This document shows, in pieces, positions 18,711 through 28,707 of a DNA stretch of 41,523 nucleotides (within the stretch, counting starts at the first letter, position 1; each line of letters begins with the position of its first letter). A program made the position numbers and the translations under genes. This DNA comes from Candidatus Woesearchaeota archaeon. GTDB lineage: Archaea; Nanobdellota; Nanobdellia; Woesearchaeales; JAIPIC01. Location of the stretch: assembly GCA_021734865.1 (NCBI GenBank), contig JAIPIC010000011.1, positions 1 through 41,523 on the forward strand, in the 5' to 3' direction. The notes under the pieces were generated by a model. That model was not told the DNA's origin. It saw only the letters and a program-made list of their open reading frames with translations, and did no database searches.

Positions 18711-20315
18711 ATGCACAACTTAACTAATAGCAAATTACAGTTTAAGATAATTATTTTAGCTGTATTTGCAATCTCTTTTTTTTTGTCAATCACGACTCTT
18801 TATTCTATTGATCAAACTAAGAAAGAATTAATATCACAGCATGATGATTATGGTGAATTTATAACTAAGACTCTAGTTTCTCAGAGTAAACAAGACTTAT
18901 TATCTTTAAACTATCCAGCAATAAGACTAGTATTAGAGGAAATTGGGAGTAGTGACCCACTTATTGCATCAATAAAAGTTAGACAAAACGACAAAGATGT
19001 GGCTGTATATCTTTCTGATGCTTATTCTAATACTAAAAGTAATTTTGACCATTCAGTTTATACTCGGGATATTGTTCATAACGCTACTACATTTACAAAA
19101 CAACTTGGTCAAATTGAAGTTAATCTTTCAAACAGACAACTTAATGAATTTATCAAACAATCTATGATCACATTTTTTATCCAAAATTTTTTGGTAATGC
19201 TTTGTATCTTAATTGTAATTTATTTCTTCATGAACAGAATGATTGTTAAACCAATCACTAAACTTAACGAATCAACCAGAAAAATAGGAGATGGTGATCT
19301 AGATATCCAAATTTCAAATAATTCAAAAGATGAAATTGGTGTATTAGCAAGAACTTTTAATTCAACTGTTGAAAAGCTAAGAAATCTTGTTACAAATATC
19401 AAAAACAATATTGTGGAGTCAAAACAAATATCAGAAGAAATATCACATAGTTCAAAAAGCATGAATGACGCAACTGCGATGATTAATGATTCAATCGAAC
19501 AAATCAGTTCAGGAACATCTAAGCTTAGAAATGTTGTCAAGACGAATTATAAACTAATGACAGAAAAGCTTGAAAGCAATATAAATGATGTTTCACATCT
19601 ATCTAAGGAGATTACTAAAGATACAAAAGACATGAGTGCAATCTTGAGTAATACGTCTGTCATTACAACACAAGCGAGTCAAAAACTAAATTTATTCTAT
19701 GATTTCATAGGTACATCAATAAAGGATGTCGAACATTTAAGTGATAAAATTGTGCGTATCTCAAATTTTGTAGAAAACATCCATAAAATCTCTGATGAGA
19801 CAAACCTTCTTGCTTTAAATGCGGCTATTGAAGCAGCTAGAGCTGGTTCATCTGGAAAGGGTTTCGCAGTTGTTGCTGGTGAAGTAAAAAAGCTTGCAGA
19901 ACAAACACAGGGTGCTACAAAAGAGATAGTTAAGCTAATAGATGATATCCAACAATCATCTAATAATACCTACACTAATATGAAAGATGGAAGTGCGGAT
20001 CTTAAGACAGGCATCAAGACGATCAGTGATGCTTTAGATTCTTTCAAAACAGTAAATGATAGTATCAGGACAGTAATTTTAAGAGTAAATGATATTGAAT
20101 CAAGTTCAAACCTCCAATTAGAAAACTCTAAAGCAACAAAAGAAAGCCTAGCCATACTTAATGAAGTCGCAACAGATTTTACTGATAAAGTAAGCCTTGT
20201 TATGAAGAGTATTGGTGAAACACATGAGGCCATGCGGGGTATCGCAAATTCTTCTGAGAAACTAACTAAAAGGGCAGATATGTTGAATACTCTTGTAAAT
20301 AACTTCAAGTTATAA
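18711..20315 (+). CDS. Methyl-accepting chemotaxis protein (periplasmic sensor, HAMP, MCP signalling domain)
   Basis: Two TM segments, HAMP '[27 protein letters not shown]', signalling tip '[40 protein letters not shown]'. Confidence 0.97.
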   Translation: MHNLTNSKLQFKIIILAVFAISFFLSITTLYSIDQTKKELISQHDDYGEFITKTLVSQSKQDLLSLNYPAIRLVLEEIGSSDPLIASIKVRQNDKDVAVYLSDAYSNTKSNFDHSVYTRDIVHNATTFTKQLGQIEVNLSNRQLNEFIKQSMITFFIQNFLVMLCILIVIYFFMNRMIVKPITKLNESTRKIGDGDLDIQISNNSKDEIGVLARTFNSTVEKLRNLVTNIKNNIVESKQISEEISHSSKSMNDATAMINDSIEQISSGTSKLRNVVKTNYKLMTEKLESNINDVSHLSKEITKDTKDMSAILSNTSVITTQASQKLNLFYDFIGTSIKDVEHLSDKIVRISNFVENIHKISDETNLLALNAAIEAARAGSSGKGFAVVAGEVKKLAEQTQGATKEIVKLIDDIQQSSNNTYTNMKDGSADLKTGIKTISDALDSFKTVNDSIRTVILRVNDIESSSNLQLENSKATKESLAILNEVATDFTDKVSLVMKSIGETHEAMRGIANSSEKLTKRADMLNTLVNNFKL

Positions 20316-20428
20316 TCTACTTATTTCTTTATGTGATAGTCAGCCTAATCATCCCAATCATCATTAAATTCATTAGCACAGGACATACCTACACACAGTT
20401 TATATTTGTTTTATTGAGATTTAATTTT

Positions 20429-20932
20429 ATGATTATTAAGATTAAATACATCCCCATAACTCGCGTATATAAATCAAAACGAGGCCTATCTGAGAAACTC
20501 ATCAGAAAAAGGCTTGAAAAGTCAGGCTGGGTAGTCTGGAGAGGAGGTTTTATTAATGCAGTTCGTAAAAACTACCTTTATCCAAATGTTGAAAAGAAAT
20601 ACAAAAAACTGAATGCTCTCATGGACAGGGAAGACCTGATTTATTTATCTTATATGGCAAAGATACATCACGGGATGCCTGATTTCTTGTGCTATAGGGA
20701 GGGGTTCGCAAGTGATTCAAATGGTTTTAAATTTGTTGAGTGCAAGTTAGGATATGAGCAGTTAAGCGATCGTCAGAAGACATGCATTGCAAAATTACTA
20801 AAAAGAGGTTTTAAAGTCGAGGTCCATAAGATGGTGCATGGCAGCATAAAACTAAGAGTATGTAAATATAATATCATAACAGGGGAGAAAAAAGTGATTG
20901 CACAACAAAAAAGACTTGTATTAAGATGGTAA
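20429..20932 (+). CDS. VRR-NUC-like (PD-(D/E)xK) nuclease-domain protein
   Basis: 'HHGMPDFLCYREGF...FKFVECKLGYEQLSDRQKTCIAKLLKRGFKVEVHKMV' fits the G-PD-ExK layout. Start placed at internal ATG 20429. Confidence 0.7.
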   Translation: MIIKIKYIPITRVYKSKRGLSEKLIRKRLEKSGWVVWRGGFINAVRKNYLYPNVEKKYKKLNALMDREDLIYLSYMAKIHHGMPDFLCYREGFASDSNGFKFVECKLGYEQLSDRQKTCIAKLLKRGFKVEVHKMVHGSIKLRVCKYNIITGEKKVIAQQKRLVLRW

Positions 20933-20961
20933 GTAATTGGATATGAAATGTCAGTAATTCA

Positions 20962-21052
20962 TATCATTTATTGATATTACTTATTAGTATTATTCATTAA
21001 TATTACTTGTTGGTATTACTTGTTGGTATTACTTGTTGGTATTATTTATATT
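20962..21052. repeat. Degenerate 13-bp tandem repeat, about 7 units, three identical (TATTACTTGTTGG)
   Basis: TATCATTTATTGA/TATTACTTATTAG/TATTATTCATTAA/TATTACTTGTTGG x3/TATTATTTATATT. Confidence 0.95.
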
Positions 21053-21085
21053 AGTTTTTTATATTACTTAGAATTATTCAAAATA

Positions 21086-21943
21086 ATGAATGTGCTTCTC
21101 CTAATATCATTTTTATTTGGTATAGCAGTTAAGTTTTCATCCGGTAAACATGATCAGGTGAGAAAAATTGTCAATAATTATCTCATGTATATAGGATTGC
21201 CTTTATTGATATTTCTTGCATTTTTAAACAGTGTGGATATTGATTATGGTAAGATTATCTTGATAGGTACAGTATTCAATCTAATTGCCCTTGTATTATT
21301 TTATTTTGTAATAAGCATAATGAATATCGACGTCAAGAGAAAGGCCTCGATGTATCTCTGTACAACTTTTGGCAACTATGGTTTCGTAGGAATTCCGTTT
21401 GGAATAATATTTTTTGGAGATATAGGGGGTTCAGTTGCCGCAATCATGTCCATTATTACAGCATTGTTGCATTTTACAATTGGTGTTGTTCTGGCTAATA
21501 GTTTTCTTAAGAAAAAAGAGTACTCAATAAAGAGCCTTCTGAATCCAATCTCTTTAGGAATATTGCTAGCTTTCATTCTGTCAAGATTTAATATGCAGGT
21601 TCCTGAGTTAATAGGACAAATATCATCATTAAGCACATATTTACTTCTGTTTGTGATTGGTATGTCTATTGAATTTAAGCATCCGGGAAGAGGCTATATC
21701 AGCAGTTTTATAATCAAATTCATTGCTGCTCCAACAATCATGATTATCCTTGTCTTTCTTCTAGGTGTATCGAAATATTCTGATTATTATCCACTCATCC
21801 TGCTTTCGTTCATGCCGGGGGCAATGTCCAATACTGTATTGGCCAGTAAGTATAAGTTTGATGATACATTTGCATCGAATCTTGTATCGGTTAGTACATT
21901 TATCGTCGTAGCTGTGATGTTAGTAATCTCTTTCTTCAGATAG
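21086..21943 (+). CDS. AEC (auxin efflux carrier) family transporter
   Basis: ~10 TM; 'LCTTFGNYGFVGIPFGIIFFGDIGG', C-terminal 'SFMPGAMSNTVLASKYKFDDTFASNLVSVSTF'. The ORF opens at 21020 inside the repeat; the first ATG is 21086. Confidence 0.88.
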   Translation: MNVLLLISFLFGIAVKFSSGKHDQVRKIVNNYLMYIGLPLLIFLAFLNSVDIDYGKIILIGTVFNLIALVLFYFVISIMNIDVKRKASMYLCTTFGNYGFVGIPFGIIFFGDIGGSVAAIMSIITALLHFTIGVVLANSFLKKKEYSIKSLLNPISLGILLAFILSRFNMQVPELIGQISSLSTYLLLFVIGMSIEFKHPGRGYISSFIIKFIAAPTIMIILVFLLGVSKYSDYYPLILLSFMPGAMSNTVLASKYKFDDTFASNLVSVSTFIVVAVMLVISFFR

Positions 21944-22040
21944 CAAAAGTTGAGATATCTCACAACCATAATAAAAATGGATTAATCTGTAAGATAAATA
22001 AGACTCAAGAATAACATACGACAGTTAAAAAAATATGTCC

Positions 22041-22895
22041 TTAATCAGTTTCTAGGTTAATCCTCTTAATATCTTCTTCGGATAGCTTCCAACCGATTGA
22101 TCCCAGATTCTCCATGATATGGTCTTCGTTGACTGCTTTTGGTATAGTTATAACACCTTTCTGAGAGATAAGCCAGTTCAGTGCGACTTGTACGGGCGTT
22201 TTGGAGTACTTTGCGGCCAGTTCATCCACTATCCCTGGATAGCTGAACGCTAGGCTTCCTCTTGCAATTGGTTTGTAAGCGATTATGGCAATATTATTTT
22301 TATGGCAATATGGTATTACTTCTTCTTCTGGTTCCCTATGGAGAAGATTATACTCTATTTGATTTGCCACAATCGGATGTTTTGAGTGCATAACAGCCTC
22401 TTCCATCTGATCGACTGTGAAATTGCTGACTCCAATGCATCTCACGATTTTCTGATCCACAAGATCATTCATAGCTTTGATAGATTCTGATAGTGGAAAT
22501 AATGGATTTGGCCAGTGAATAAGATACAGGTCAATATAGTCTGTCCTAAGTCTCTGAAGGCTGTTCTTAGCTGCTTCAATTATACCTTTGTATGATAAGT
22601 TATCCCTCCATACCTTTGATGTAAGAATGATATCCTTTCGTGGTAGGTCTGTGATGGCTTGCCCGATTAATTCCTCAGCATGTCCCTCACCATAGACCTC
22701 AGCGGTATCTATATGACTAATACCAAGCCCTATAGCTTTCTTAATAGAATTAATGGCTTCTTTATCTTTTGAGGTGTCCTTAATAAACCCGCCTCCAACA
22801 AGCCATGAACCTATGCCAAGTACAGGTATTTTCAGGCCGCCTTGTAGTTTTTTGTATTCCATGATGGAGTTTTTGATTAGTTTATCCCACAACAC
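22041..22895 (-). CDS. Aldo/keto reductase
   Basis: 'IPVLGIGSWLVGG', 'GISHIDTAEVYGEGHAEELIGQAI', 'DYIDLYLIHWPNP', 'CIGVSNFTVDQMEEA'. Confidence 0.96.
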   Translation of the reverse strand: MLWDKLIKNSIMEYKKLQGGLKIPVLGIGSWLVGGGFIKDTSKDKEAINSIKKAIGLGISHIDTAEVYGEGHAEELIGQAITDLPRKDIILTSKVWRDNLSYKGIIEAAKNSLQRLRTDYIDLYLIHWPNPLFPLSESIKAMNDLVDQKIVRCIGVSNFTVDQMEEAVMHSKHPIVANQIEYNLLHREPEEEVIPYCHKNNIAIIAYKPIARGSLAFSYPGIVDELAAKYSKTPVQVALNWLISQKGVITIPKAVNEDHIMENLGSIGWKLSEEDIKRINLETD

Positions 22896-22957
22896 ATTTA
22901 CTACTATACCTTAATAAATATATCGAAAAATAATAAAAAATACGATTTTGTTCCAAG

Positions 22958-24571
22958 TCAGGAGTTTCGAATAAGGGCTTTCAATTCTGAAAGCTTCTGT
23001 TCAATGTCCTGAATTTTGTCCAAGATGCTATTGCTCTCATTTCCCAGAGTAACTTCACTGCCTGTATCAGGTACGACAGTTCCCTCTTTTACAAATTGCT
23101 GTACTTCCTCATCTGTCTTGAAAGCAAGGACTTCGTTCGTTTGGCTGTCTACGAATACAGTATATGAGACACCAGCATAATCTATTGGTGTTATAGACAG
23201 CATCCAATAAAGCCTCCCTTCTACGACATATGGTCTGGGTTCAATTACCCTGCTTGTGGCCCAGTCAATTACTGGAAACTCCTGTTTGACATACGATACG
23301 ACCCTTACGGGGCCTGTCAAAGTTTGTTCATCATCCAGTTCAAGAAGGTCAATACGACCAGACATCCCATCCACAAGGAATATCTTAAAGACACCATAAC
23401 TTTGACCATAAGGTTCAGTTGCTACTATCCATTTCAATCCATCCTCTGTTGGTATCAAGAAAGGCTGTCTATTGGCTTCTCCGTATACATCAGATATTTC
23501 TATCTGATCTTCGTGCAGGAACCATGTGTTGATTATACCAAGATGGTATTTATAGGAATCAACATAGAGGCGTGCAAGGCTCTCAGGATAGACTACATTA
23601 TCTGCAAATAGCGGATCTTTCTCTATCTCTTCAGGTGTGAGGAATTCAGCAGAACCATCCTTATAGACTTTGAAAGCTCCATTGAAATATGGGACCATGA
23701 CCGGGAACATAAATCGATATCCAATTGTCGGTACGATCGTTATCACTTCATCACCGTCCATAAGGTAATATACTTCATCCACATCAATAAAGAATTTCTT
23801 TTTGTATATCGTCCAAAAGATGTTATCAAATATTCCAATGTCTTCCCCTATTTCCATCTCTGAGTTAACCAATCGAGTCTTTCGTTCAGATACATCAGCC
23901 TGGCCAATCATCAGGCCATTGACTTTTTGTGTAAAATACAGTATTGTACCATCTGGGACTCTTGGTGCTGTCCAGACGAGACTGCCATTTATATTGACAA
24001 TATCCAGGCCACCAATGCGCTCGGTTGACTTCTGGAGACTATCCTGTAGATACCTGTAAGCTACAGGCATGGGAAGCATTCTAAGAGTTGTAGAGTCTGG
24101 AAGTTTCTGAATCTTATTATACTCTGTCGATTGAACAATATTATGCTGTACGATGAGGTCATTGAATGACATCACAAGCATTAACAGGATTCCAATTGTA
24201 ATCAGGACGGATGATGTGACCCTGCTCCTCCGAATCATCATAATTGAGCCTGCTACAACAAATGCAACAGATATAAACAGCATAGGTACTCTGTAAAATA
24301 CCATCAGGAATTCGTGGAACCAAGGGCGAAATATATAAATGAATACCAGCAGTGCTGCAACAATTAAAAGGGCAGAATACAATGTTCTCTTATCGCCCAT
24401 AGATATTATCTTTGCTTCCTTGATCTCTGGATCTTTCTTTGTTTTCATACGCCCCACCTTTTTACGATTCATCAAAAAAAACATGGCCAATAAGCCTAAG
24501 AGGATATTTTGAGTTATCAGAGCAAGACCTACTCCAATAAGTACAGGCACCCAATTTCCTTTAATTTTCAT
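22958..24571 (-). CDS. Membrane protein with large C-terminal extracytoplasmic domain, function unknown
   Basis: Several N-terminal TM segments, then a long soluble region with 'FVDSQTNEVLAFKTDEEVQQFVKEG'. Confidence 0.75.
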   Translation of the reverse strand: MKIKGNWVPVLIGVGLALITQNILLGLLAMFFLMNRKKVGRMKTKKDPEIKEAKIISMGDKRTLYSALLIVAALLVFIYIFRPWFHEFLMVFYRVPMLFISVAFVVAGSIMMIRRSRVTSSVLITIGILLMLVMSFNDLIVQHNIVQSTEYNKIQKLPDSTTLRMLPMPVAYRYLQDSLQKSTERIGGLDIVNINGSLVWTAPRVPDGTILYFTQKVNGLMIGQADVSERKTRLVNSEMEIGEDIGIFDNIFWTIYKKKFFIDVDEVYYLMDGDEVITIVPTIGYRFMFPVMVPYFNGAFKVYKDGSAEFLTPEEIEKDPLFADNVVYPESLARLYVDSYKYHLGIINTWFLHEDQIEISDVYGEANRQPFLIPTEDGLKWIVATEPYGQSYGVFKIFLVDGMSGRIDLLELDDEQTLTGPVRVVSYVKQEFPVIDWATSRVIEPRPYVVEGRLYWMLSITPIDYAGVSYTVFVDSQTNEVLAFKTDEEVQQFVKEGTVVPDTGSEVTLGNESNSILDKIQDIEQKLSELKALIRNS

Positions 24572-24784
24572 TTGTTCTTAAATCAATAAACTCAGTTATA
24601 ACCAATCTTAATAAACAGTCTATTTAAGTTTAACTGTTAATATCTAATCATATTGAGTGAAATCTGCAAAACAAGCAAGTTGAATCCGCAAACAGGCATT
24701 TTGTTTCTCTTTGTTGTTCAAGGCAGTATTTTTTCCGGGTTTGCATCAATAACGGTTAAAAATACCTTCACTTTGGTTTGTGTT

Positions 24785-25432
24785 ATGAATAATGACCAGA
24801 TGCCCAGAGAACGAATGTTATCTTTGGGACCGGATAGTCTTTCGGACTATGAACTGATAGCCATACTTCTCCAAAGCGGAACAAAGGGAGAAAATGTGCT
24901 GGATGCAGCCAAGAGGATAATATCCAAGATGCCAATATACAAACTGAGGAATATGAGTATACATGAACTTATTGATTTCAAAGGTATAGGAATAGCTAAA
25001 GCATGTATAATTATTGCAGCCTTTGAACTGTCCAAGAGAGGTGAGATGCCAAAACCAGGGAAGCAGATCCGATCAGCAAAAGATGTTTTTAAGCTTATGA
25101 GCAACCATGCAGACAATACAAAAGAGAAAGTGATATCACTTCTCCTAAATTCAAGGAATTTAATTATCCATAAGGACCTCGTCGGAATAGGGACATTGAA
25201 CTCAGTGCTTGTTCATCCAAGGGAGGTATTTAACTGTGCGATTCGCAACTCAGCCAATGGAATTATTTTGGTGCATAATCATCCAAGTGGAGACGTGACT
25301 CCCTCAGATGAAGATTTCCGCATAACCAAGGTATTGTATGACAGTGGGGAGATAATCGGAATCAATCTCATTGATCATGTCATAGTTTCAGATGGAAAAT
25401 ATTTCAGTTTTAAGGAAGAGGGTTATCTGTGA
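24785..25432 (+). CDS. radC: RadC-family JAB/JAMM-domain protein
   Basis: 'PRERMLSLGPDSLSDYELIAILLQSGTKGENVLDAAKRI', JAMM 'ILVHNHPSGDVTPSDEDFRIT'. Start placed at internal ATG. Confidence 0.93.
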   Translation: MNNDQMPRERMLSLGPDSLSDYELIAILLQSGTKGENVLDAAKRIISKMPIYKLRNMSIHELIDFKGIGIAKACIIIAAFELSKRGEMPKPGKQIRSAKDVFKLMSNHADNTKEKVISLLLNSRNLIIHKDLVGIGTLNSVLVHPREVFNCAIRNSANGIILVHNHPSGDVTPSDEDFRITKVLYDSGEIIGINLIDHVIVSDGKYFSFKEEGYL

Positions 25433-25519
25433 AGAAGTGGATTAAATGGATTATAGAGAGCTTCTGTATTACCGTGTTAAAAGGACCATATCCTTACTTT
25501 AAATGGTAATATCAATAGA

Positions 25520-26719
25520 CTATCTCATTTTATGTCTTGAGGTACTGTATTGATTAAAGAAGAGATGCAAATAATAAATGTAAAATAATACAAGGCTCAG
25601 GTATTGACCATAATCAACCCATAAAAAATCCCCATACATATTGAATGCATAACCAGCTGCAAAAAGGAAGATTGGAAAATAGCATGTTATCAGGATCATA
25701 TTTATTATATGTTTTAGCTTGAAATCGTTTATCAGAAAGTAAACTGGTATCACTACAAGGATGAATGTGTATGGTTTCAGGCGTGGATACACAAGGAAAA
25801 CTGATACTAATGCAAACATTAAGTTATCTGAGTATTTTGTCCTGTGTTTATGATATTTTAGATATATTAAACCGATTATAACTATAATTAGGAAATAAAC
25901 AAGTAGTGACAAATACTGGTGACCATTGAATATTGAAAATAGCAGTAAGACCAATGATGGATTATGCTTACCTCCTCCCATAGATAATGGTATGAAATGG
26001 TCCACCAAAGCCAGATGATCCACATCTTCCAACTGAGGACCTGATATCATATTTGGGAAGTAATCAGCAGTCATTTTGGGAAATAAGATCATTGAAGTTA
26101 ACGACAGGATGATAAATGAAAATAACAGACCAATCACAAAATATATTTTTTTTCTCTTCTGGAAAAAAAGGAATATTGGAGCTAAAATAAAATGTATCAA
26201 TTTAGGATAACACATCAATGTCAAGACAATGCCAGACAAAAATGGCCTTTTGTACAGTAAGAAATATATCGCTATTGCGTAGAATAATAACTGGAATATG
26301 CCAATATTTCCAGTCCTGAAATTCCAGTATGACCCTAAAAACCCTGATATCAAAAGGACCATAAGCAGAGATCTGGAATTTTTTTTTCGTGCTGATGCAA
26401 TCACTATGAATGTTGCAATAAGAAGAAGGGACCAGATTATATGATAATTGAGTCTGAAACCTTGACAAGCTTTTTCGTATAATAAAAGACTAATCGGGGG
26501 ATACCAAAAAAACATCCCTTCCATGTGTGACTTTTCCAAGAGCTGATCATATTGGTATGGGTTGCCACCATCTTTTACGACTTCAACAGCATGGCAGTCA
26601 ATAACAAAATCCCAGCCGGATGTTGGGAATGCAATAATAACCATGGCTATGCTTAATATTATTACTGAAATGACAATTAGATAATATGTCTGTATATATG
26701 TCTTATTTGGAGTACCCAT
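25520..26719 (-). CDS. GT87-like (DUF2029) polytopic mannosyltransferase-type protein
   Basis: 'GWDFVIDCHAVEVVKDGGNPYQYD', 'FFWYPPISLLLYE', 'RTGNIGIFQLLFYAIAIYFLLYKRPFLSGIVLTLMCYPKLIHF'. Confidence 0.85.
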   Translation of the reverse strand: MGTPNKTYIQTYYLIVISVIILSIAMVIIAFPTSGWDFVIDCHAVEVVKDGGNPYQYDQLLEKSHMEGMFFWYPPISLLLYEKACQGFRLNYHIIWSLLLIATFIVIASARKKNSRSLLMVLLISGFLGSYWNFRTGNIGIFQLLFYAIAIYFLLYKRPFLSGIVLTLMCYPKLIHFILAPIFLFFQKRKKIYFVIGLLFSFIILSLTSMILFPKMTADYFPNMISGPQLEDVDHLALVDHFIPLSMGGGKHNPSLVLLLFSIFNGHQYLSLLVYFLIIVIIGLIYLKYHKHRTKYSDNLMFALVSVFLVYPRLKPYTFILVVIPVYFLINDFKLKHIINMILITCYFPIFLFAAGYAFNMYGDFLWVDYGQYLSLVLFYIYYLHLFFNQYSTSRHKMR

Positions 26720-26824
26720 TTAAATATAGTAAATACAGCACTATTAATTATTTATCGATAATTGAAGATGATTGTACAGTCCAAGTGATGTCAATTTTTA
26801 GGTCGATAAATATTTAAACAAGCG

Positions 26825-28600
26825 ATGCTAGAAACATTATTAAAAAGAGGTATGTATATGATTTTTAAAGATATAAGTGTCAAAATCCAGTTGATGATTA
26901 TCTGTATTCTTCTTGTAACAGTGCCTGTAAGTATCGTTGGCTATATGACTTATGTCTCTGCGGAAAATGAAACAACTGAGCGTGTTGAACAGCAGCTTAC
27001 AATCATTGCGCAAGATTGGCAGAGGATTGTGCAGACATATGCTCTTAACTCAAAGCATGTTATGGAAGACAAAGGATTGCAGGGTCTGCAAGAATATAAA
27101 GAGTCAGTTAAGCAAAAGATTGCTGATATGCATATTGGGGAAGCTGGTTATATTTTTGTTCTGGACAGTAAGGGACAATATATTGTATCAAAGGACCGGT
27201 TGCGTGATGGTGAGAATATTTGGGATTCACAAGATGCTGATGATGTTTATTTTATTAGGGAAATTGTAAATGGCGCAAAAACTAAAGAATTTCACATCCA
27301 ATATTATCCATGGAAGAATGAAGGAGATAACAAAGAAAGGCTTAAGATTGCAGCCTCGACGTATGTACCAGAATGGGATTGGATAATCGGCGTAAGCGCA
27401 TACCAGAATGACCTAAAAGGGACGCTGGGTGGTCTGGATAAGATAAAATCAATAATGATAGTTGGAATTATATGCTCAATAATCATCGGATCTGTTGTTG
27501 CTTACTTTCTTGCTCTTTATCTTTCATTAGTCCTGAAAAGTCTGGCAGGCCGGATGAGGCAAATGGCCCTTGGCGACCTAACAATCACTATAGATAAGAA
27601 TCCAGGAAAGAATGAATTAGGTAGTATTTTCATGGCATTCGGAGCTCTTGATGAAAGCCTTAGAGCTTTGATTTCCAAGATTGCTGCAAATGCTGGAACC
27701 TCTGCAAAGATTTCGACTGATCTTTCTATAAGTTCAGATGAGGTAACAGCTTCTACTGAACAGGTAGCATCAACTATGCAGGAAATTGCTCGAGGAGCAC
27801 AAAAGCAGAGTAGACAGGTCAGTCAGACTGCTAATATAATCAAAAATTTTATTACTACTATCAATGAGATAGGAAGCAAATCGAAAAACACTTCTCAAGC
27901 TGCAGCAGAAGCTAATAAAGCTGTGGCTAAAGGCGTCGATTCAGCAAAGAATGCTGTATCAAAAATTGAATCTTTAAGATCAACTGTGAACCGATCAACA
28001 AAACTCATCCAAGGATTAGGAGAGAAAAGTGAGGAAGTAGGAAAAATTACTGATATGATAAATGGAATATCAGAACAGACTAATCTGCTTTCTTTAAACG
28101 CAGCGATTGAAGCCGCAAGAGCTGGAGAGGCAGGAAGGGGTTTTGCCGTTGTTGCTCAGGAAGTTAAAAAACTGGCAGAAGGAAGTAAGAATGCAACTCA
28201 CGAAATAACTAGGCTTGTAACAGATATTCAGAACGAAATAAAGAATGCGATAGAAAGTATGGAACAAGGTTCTCTGGAGATGGACAGTAGTAACAAGACA
28301 ATAAATGATTCTCTGCAGTCGCTTGAGGGGATCAGCAGTTCAGTTGCTATTGCTGTCAATCTAGTGAGTGAGATCTTACCCTTGGCTGAAATGCTTGTTG
28401 CTGGTACGAAGCAGGTTGAGAAAGCAGTGACTGAGATTAGCTCTGTATCTGAAGAAAATGCCGCAAATAGTGAGGAGGTTTCTGCATCTGTTGAAGAGAT
28501 TTCAAGCGCTATGCAGAGAGTTGCCCAGGCTGCGCAAGGTCTAGCTCAAAAATCACAAGATTTGCAGAAGCTCGTAGGTGTGTTTAAAATTAATGATTAA
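26825..28600 (+). CDS. Methyl-accepting chemotaxis protein with Cache-type sensor
   Basis: '[33 protein letters not shown]', '[13 protein letters not shown]', HAMP, '[40 protein letters not shown]'. Confidence 0.97.
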   Translation: MLETLLKRGMYMIFKDISVKIQLMIICILLVTVPVSIVGYMTYVSAENETTERVEQQLTIIAQDWQRIVQTYALNSKHVMEDKGLQGLQEYKESVKQKIADMHIGEAGYIFVLDSKGQYIVSKDRLRDGENIWDSQDADDVYFIREIVNGAKTKEFHIQYYPWKNEGDNKERLKIAASTYVPEWDWIIGVSAYQNDLKGTLGGLDKIKSIMIVGIICSIIIGSVVAYFLALYLSLVLKSLAGRMRQMALGDLTITIDKNPGKNELGSIFMAFGALDESLRALISKIAANAGTSAKISTDLSISSDEVTASTEQVASTMQEIARGAQKQSRQVSQTANIIKNFITTINEIGSKSKNTSQAAAEANKAVAKGVDSAKNAVSKIESLRSTVNRSTKLIQGLGEKSEEVGKITDMINGISEQTNLLSLNAAIEAARAGEAGRGFAVVAQEVKKLAEGSKNATHEITRLVTDIQNEIKNAIESMEQGSLEMDSSNKTINDSLQSLEGISSSVAIAVNLVSEILPLAEMLVAGTKQVEKAVTEISSVSEENAANSEEVSASVEEISSAMQRVAQAAQGLAQKSQDLQKLVGVFKIND

Positions 28601-28707
28601 ATTTTATCTTTTTTTTGTATCAAATCTTTTATCAGAAAAAAAGTCAGTACAAATGTTGCCAGAACCAAAGCTATTGCGTCTGCTATCAGGAGTAATGTTA
28701 GGTCCAC
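28597..28707 (-). CDS. 36-aa single-TM small protein overlapping the symporter stop (not in ORF track)
   Basis: GTG start at 28707, SD-like AGAGGT just upstream, 10-nt overlap with the symporter ORF: (M)[35 protein letters not shown]. Confidence 0.6.
   Translation of the reverse strand: MDLTLLLIADAIALVLATFVLTFFLIKDLIQKKDKI

Noticed and set aside
20333-20428. N-terminal extension of the VRR-NUC-like ORF
   Set aside because: Hydrophobic, AT-rich and not nuclease-like; an ATG at 20429 gives a more plausible start.
20962-21052. CRISPR array
   Set aside because: 13-bp units are directly adjacent with no spacers.
24653-24784. N-terminal extension of the RadC ORF
   Set aside because: The conserved RadC N-terminus begins near 'MPRERML', so the ATG at 24785 is preferred.
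26825-28600. Complete chemotaxis gene cluster
   Set aside because: Two MCP genes are present, but no cheA, cheW, cheB, cheR, cheY or archaellum genes were found in the window.
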